NCBI GenBank assembly: GCA_958423535.1
Contig: CATZRJ010000064.1
Location: forward strand, 1 to 7,557
DNA length: 7,557 nucleotides
Source: an uncultured Collinsella sp.
GTDB lineage: Bacteria; Actinomycetota; Coriobacteriia; Coriobacteriales; Coriobacteriaceae
Direction of reading: 5' to 3'
Shown: positions 4,508-7,557 of the stretch, piece by piece
How the letters are laid out: every line of letters begins with the position of its first letter
How positions within the stretch are numbered: the stretch's first letter is position 1
Translations under genes and position numbers: made by a program
Notes under the pieces: generated by a model
What the model saw: the letters and a program-made list of their open reading frames with translations, nothing else
Told to the model about the DNA's origin: nothing
Database searches by the model: none

Positions 4508-6730
4508 ATGAATATGCTCAAAATCTCGAAGGCGATCTTTAGGTCGCTTCTCTCCTCCAGGTCGCTCTGTGTTGTCGTTGTTGCGTTGATGGTTCTTTGT
4601 GCTCTGCCCGTCTTCAGGAGCGCGGCTGGCATCGACGGACGGGTCGAATACCTCGAGTCGGGAATAACCCGTGTTGAGCAGGAATTGTCAGCATCCTATG
4701 CGGATGCGCTTGTGAATGTGGGGGAGGACGGTGTCTATACCTCTTCATCAAGCATGCCCGCGCTTCTGTACCCTCTTGCCGCGGGACGTCTTATCTTGGC
4801 ACCGCTTTCTCCCCTACTTCCGTTTCTGCAGATATCGGATGGAGAGTACACCTATTATGACGGATCGAAGGAGTACTTGCTATGGGTCGCAACGGCCGTT
4901 GCCGTCTCGTTCCTTGCCGCGCGTCTTAACAAACGTGAAAAGCTCATCATCCAGGCACCGATGGGCGAGCTGGGTAGACTTGTTGCATCGAGCGTATGGG
5001 CGAGTGTTTTTGCAATGCTTGCCGTCCTCGCCATCAATCTTCCAGGGATAATCGCCGCGCTTGTGAAGAATGGCCCGGGCTCGCCGTTCTATCCGATAGG
5101 CTACATTCAATATGCGACTCCGGTTATCAAACCGGCTTGGCTGGTGTTCGCGCAGACGGCCATCTTGCAATTCTTGGTGGCAGCGTTCATCTCGCTTGTC
5201 GTTCACCTTGCCGTGAAGATTGCCAATAACCCTACGCTTGGAATCGTGTTCGTATGTGCCCTGATGGGGGTGACGATGGTTCCCGGGTATTACGGAAGAT
5301 CCATCGCTTTACGTGAGTTCGTCCTGTTGAATCCCCTTACGTATGCGAACACTGAGTTGACCGTCGGCGCCTATAGCCCGTACCCGACAACGCAGATAGT
5401 GAATCTGCCTGGACTTTGCTTCGAGCGTGGCGCGATTGCCCTCGTATGCGCAATCGGGATCGAGGTGCTGGCAATTAGCCTGCTTTGCGTTGCTGGAAAG
5501 AGCGGCGTCGCGTGCCCGATATCCCCGATTTGTCTTGAGAGAGGTTCCTTCACTGCATCGAGAACGGCAACTCGTTCGAGCGCTTGTGCCTCCGCCGTTG
5601 CATACGTAAGAACGATGGGGAAACTGCTTCTGCGTTCTCCTGCCCTCGCCGTATGCGCGATTGCAATGTCGACGACGATGCTGGCCCCGGCTCTGGTCGA
5701 GATGTTTCCTGACGCTGATAACGTTTCCGCTGTTCGGTATAGGGATGGGGAGCTCCGTTCAATAGATCGGTATCTAGAGCAGAACGCTGCGAATATGGAC
5801 GTCGAGGGCAAAGCGGCCCTGGAAGACATGCGGGATGCTCTTTCGGGTTTCGTGTACGCGCCTATGCCTGCGGAGGGGTTTCGAAGCCTTGCGACGTACG
5901 AGCGCGCTCGAGGTGAGCTGGGCGCGGCAGATGCGACTCTCCTGCAATCGATCGGAATCGAGCCGGAGACTCCTTCTCGTGCGGAGGCGCGCGCCCTTCT
6001 GCTTGAGTCGATCGCGAGCTTGCCGGACCCCAAGGTTTACGAGTTAAGTACGAAGATGCCCCCATTAATCCTCCTTTCGTATCTCCAGGCAGCGCTTCCC
6101 TCCTTATTTTTGCTGTTGCCCGTGGTTGTCACATCGCTCGCGTGCACCCACCTGCAGTGTCGTTCCCTTCTGGTTCTCCAGATCCCCGCAACAGCGCATG
6201 TGCGTTTTCTGACGGCTGTTGCGCTGGCTCTCCTGCTTGGCTTGGTGCTGCTTTTGGTGTCGATGGTTCCCGCTGTCGTTGTGTCCGTGATTAAGAACGG
6301 TGCGGGTGGATCGGAGTATCCCGTCGCTCTCATTCGGGCGGGAGCTTCGACAACGTCCATGGTGGGGGAGGCGGTGTTGTGCAGTATTCCGTTGCTGGTC
6401 ATGGCATACGGCGTGATTTCCGTCGTCGCTGCGTTGACAGCAGCGATTAGCCGCAACCCCGTTGTCACCGGAATGGTTTGCGCGGTTCTCTTGGTGTTGG
6501 GTTCGTTGAGCGCTCATGTTGAAAGCGTGGGCATGGGCGTCGCGCTGCTGGCTCCATTCGCCTCGTTTGATCCCGCTTCCCAGGTGGGGACGATTGGGTT
6601 CCTTGGGCGAGGGACGAACGCGATGCCTTTTGGAGAGGTCGTCGGCGCATCGGGCGCTCTGCTGGTGGTCTTGGGCGCCGTATCTCCGTTGATGGTGCGC
6701 CTGAGTGTTCCAAAGATCGAAAGGGGATGA
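4508..6730 (+). CDS. ABC-2-like permease with two fused membrane domains
   Basis: Large integral membrane protein, 740 residues from the chosen start, probably the membrane part of an ABC transporter whose ATPase is the next gene. Each half begins with one helix (about 19-36 and 376-396), then a soluble segment presumably outside the cell (37-85, and a longer one at 397-515), then a group of about five helices. First-half helices lie near 122-138, 161-184, 209-236, 243-260 and 307-329; second-half ones near 517-543, 566-593, 621-646, 651-668 and 710-729. The halves look homologous: KNGPGSPFYP at 187-196 matches KNGAGGSEYP at 596-605, and ANNPTLG matches SRNPVVT, both with an offset of 409. 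The ATG at 4508 is preferred because AAGG lies six bases before it; the in-frame ATG at 4490 has none. The stop lies five bases before the preferred ATPase start. Substrate unknown; export or immunity is plausible but not shown. Confidence 0.8.
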   Translation: MNMLKISKAIFRSLLSSRSLCVVVVALMVLCALPVFRSAAGIDGRVEYLESGITRVEQELSASYADALVNVGEDGVYTSSSSMPALLYPLAAGRLILAPLSPLLPFLQISDGEYTYYDGSKEYLLWVATAVAVSFLAARLNKREKLIIQAPMGELGRLVASSVWASVFAMLAVLAINLPGIIAALVKNGPGSPFYPIGYIQYATPVIKPAWLVFAQTAILQFLVAAFISLVVHLAVKIANNPTLGIVFVCALMGVTMVPGYYGRSIALREFVLLNPLTYANTELTVGAYSPYPTTQIVNLPGLCFERGAIALVCAIGIEVLAISLLCVAGKSGVACPISPICLERGSFTASRTATRSSACASAVAYVRTMGKLLLRSPALAVCAIAMSTTMLAPALVEMFPDADNVSAVRYRDGELRSIDRYLEQNAANMDVEGKAALEDMRDALSGFVYAPMPAEGFRSLATYERARGELGAADATLLQSIGIEPETPSRAEARALLLESIASLPDPKVYELSTKMPPLILLSYLQAALPSLFLLLPVVVTSLACTHLQCRSLLVLQIPATAHVRFLTAVALALLLGLVLLLVSMVPAVVVSVIKNGAGGSEYPVALIRAGASTTSMVGEAVLCSIPLLVMAYGVISVVAALTAAISRNPVVTGMVCAVLLVLGSLSAHVESVGMGVALLAPFASFDPASQVGTIGFLGRGTNAMPFGEVVGASGALLVVLGAVSPLMVRLSVPKIERG

Positions 6731-6735
6731 TCTCG

Positions 6736-7476
6736 ATGATTGACCTTCAAACGCTGACGATCTCTTATGGAAAGAAGGTGCTCGTAGATTCGGTGAACGC
6801 TGAGTTTGCCCCGGGTACGGTCTACGGTCTCGTCGCTCCGAACGGGCATGGAAAGACGACGTTGCTGCGTGCGATGGCAGGTTTGCCGGGTCCTCGCGTG
6901 GACGGGAGCATCGTTCTGGATGAGGTGCAGGGTACGGGTGCGAGAGAGGTCCGTTCTATGATCTTCTATGCACCTGGTGAGGGGACGCTGCTGTATCCCG
7001 GATTGCGTGCGGAAGATCACCTCAAGATGGTTTGCGATATGTGGCCGCATGCTCGCGATATCGAAGAGATAGTGGAACAAACGCAGATAGGCGAGTTCGC
7101 GAAGATGAGGATCCGCACTCTGAGCCAGGGCATGAAGCAGCAGCTTACCCTGGCGATTGCGTATGCGACGGGCGCGCGGTACCTTCTATTAGATGAGCCC
7201 ATGAACGCGCTCGACCCCAGCAGGGTGGACTTGCATTCCGAGATTCTCAGGAAGCTGGCCGATTCTGGTACGTGCATCATCATGTCATCCCACATCTTGG
7301 ATTCGGTCGATAGGCTGTGCGATGAGATTCTGTTTTTGAAGGATGGGAGGCTCATTAGAAGCATTCCGCAAGATGATGCTGCGCCGAAGTCTCCTGGATC
7401 CCATTTCGCAAAGCCTGCCGGACGCGCCGAGGGTGCGCTAAGCACGTATCGGCGACTCTACGAAAAGGGCGGGTAG
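6736..7476 (+). CDS. ABC transporter ATP-binding protein
   Basis: Cytosolic ATPase that powers the neighbouring permease; 246 residues, normal for an ABC-2-type ATPase. The Walker A loop is APNGHGKT at 34-41, with K40 binding phosphate; the first position is Ala instead of the usual Gly. The signature is LSQGMKQ at 129-135, a variant of LSGGQ. Walker B is YLLLDEP with D153 and catalytic E154, followed by the D-loop ALD (158-160) and the switch histidine H186 in SSH. The Q-loop region reads APGEGTLLYPGL, with no glutamine, as in many ABC-2-type exporters. Residues 210-246 form a short extension without a recognised domain. ATG at 6736 has AAGGGG nine bases upstream. An earlier ATG at 6727 overlaps the permease stop as ATGA but has that AAGGGG directly against it. 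Because there is one ATPase gene for a double permease, the ATPase probably acts as a homodimer. Confidence 0.93.
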   Translation: MIDLQTLTISYGKKVLVDSVNAEFAPGTVYGLVAPNGHGKTTLLRAMAGLPGPRVDGSIVLDEVQGTGAREVRSMIFYAPGEGTLLYPGLRAEDHLKMVCDMWPHARDIEEIVEQTQIGEFAKMRIRTLSQGMKQQLTLAIAYATGARYLLLDEPMNALDPSRVDLHSEILRKLADSGTCIIMSSHILDSVDRLCDEILFLKDGRLIRSIPQDDAAPKSPGSHFAKPAGRAEGALSTYRRLYEKGG

Positions 7477-7478
7477 AA

Positions 7479-7557
7479 ATGCAAGTTAAAAATCTATGTG
7501 GCCAATGTGATACCGTTGAACCCGCATATCGATACCGCTCAGCCATTCGCCTCGCCC
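7479..7557 (+). CDS. Start of a third gene of the ABC operon, unrecognised, partial
   Basis: An ATG two bases after the ATPase stop opens a frame that stays open to the right edge for 26 codons. AAAGGG at 7464-7469 lies nine bases upstream and could be its ribosome site. The visible protein begins MQVKNLCGQCDTV, with a CxxC pair at residues 7 and 10 that could be half of a zinc ribbon or a redox pair, followed by a basic segment. The tight spacing and codon use fit a further operon member. Too little is present to name a family. Confidence 0.5.
   Translation, partial: MQVKNLCGQCDTVEPAYRYRSAIRLA

Overview
The window looks like chromosomal DNA of a high-GC Gram-positive gut actinobacterium, probably class Coriobacteriia and Collinsella-like. 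The reasons are GC-rich codon use, the style of the citrate synthase and integrase, and pairing of a DUF2975 protein with a YozG-type regulator. This placement is an impression from sequence character, not a database result.

Left part, about 1-2480, all on the minus strand, is ordinary housekeeping DNA. Reading in the direction of transcription, it holds a small ACT-domain protein, then citrate synthase, then a strong intrinsic terminator, then the N-terminal 202 codons of a Cof-type HAD phosphatase that runs off the left edge. The ACT gene has a promoter-like region with a spaced inverted repeat.

Middle part, about 2480-3600, looks like the scar or edge of a mobile element. A roughly 390-bp intergenic stretch carries a row of hairpins with shared repeat units. 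Next to it lies a tyrosine recombinase with its whole catalytic domain but no N-terminal DNA-binding part. This fragment joins, in the same reading frame, to the stop codon of the next gene upstream, a small Xre-type repressor.

Right part, about 3600-7557, is a divergent accessory module. On the minus strand are a four-helix DUF2975 membrane protein and the Xre-type regulator, spaced as one operon. On the plus strand are a 740-residue permease that appears to be two fused copies of an ABC-2-like membrane domain, an ABC ATPase translationally close to it, and the start of a third gene with an early CxxC motif. The 135-bp divergent region contains a 7-bp-arm palindrome lying over the predicted -10 of the minus promoter, so the Xre protein plausibly controls its own operon and perhaps the transporter. 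The substrate is unknown; export or self-protection is a guess from ABC-2 architecture.

No tRNA, rRNA, CRISPR array or insertion sequence was seen.
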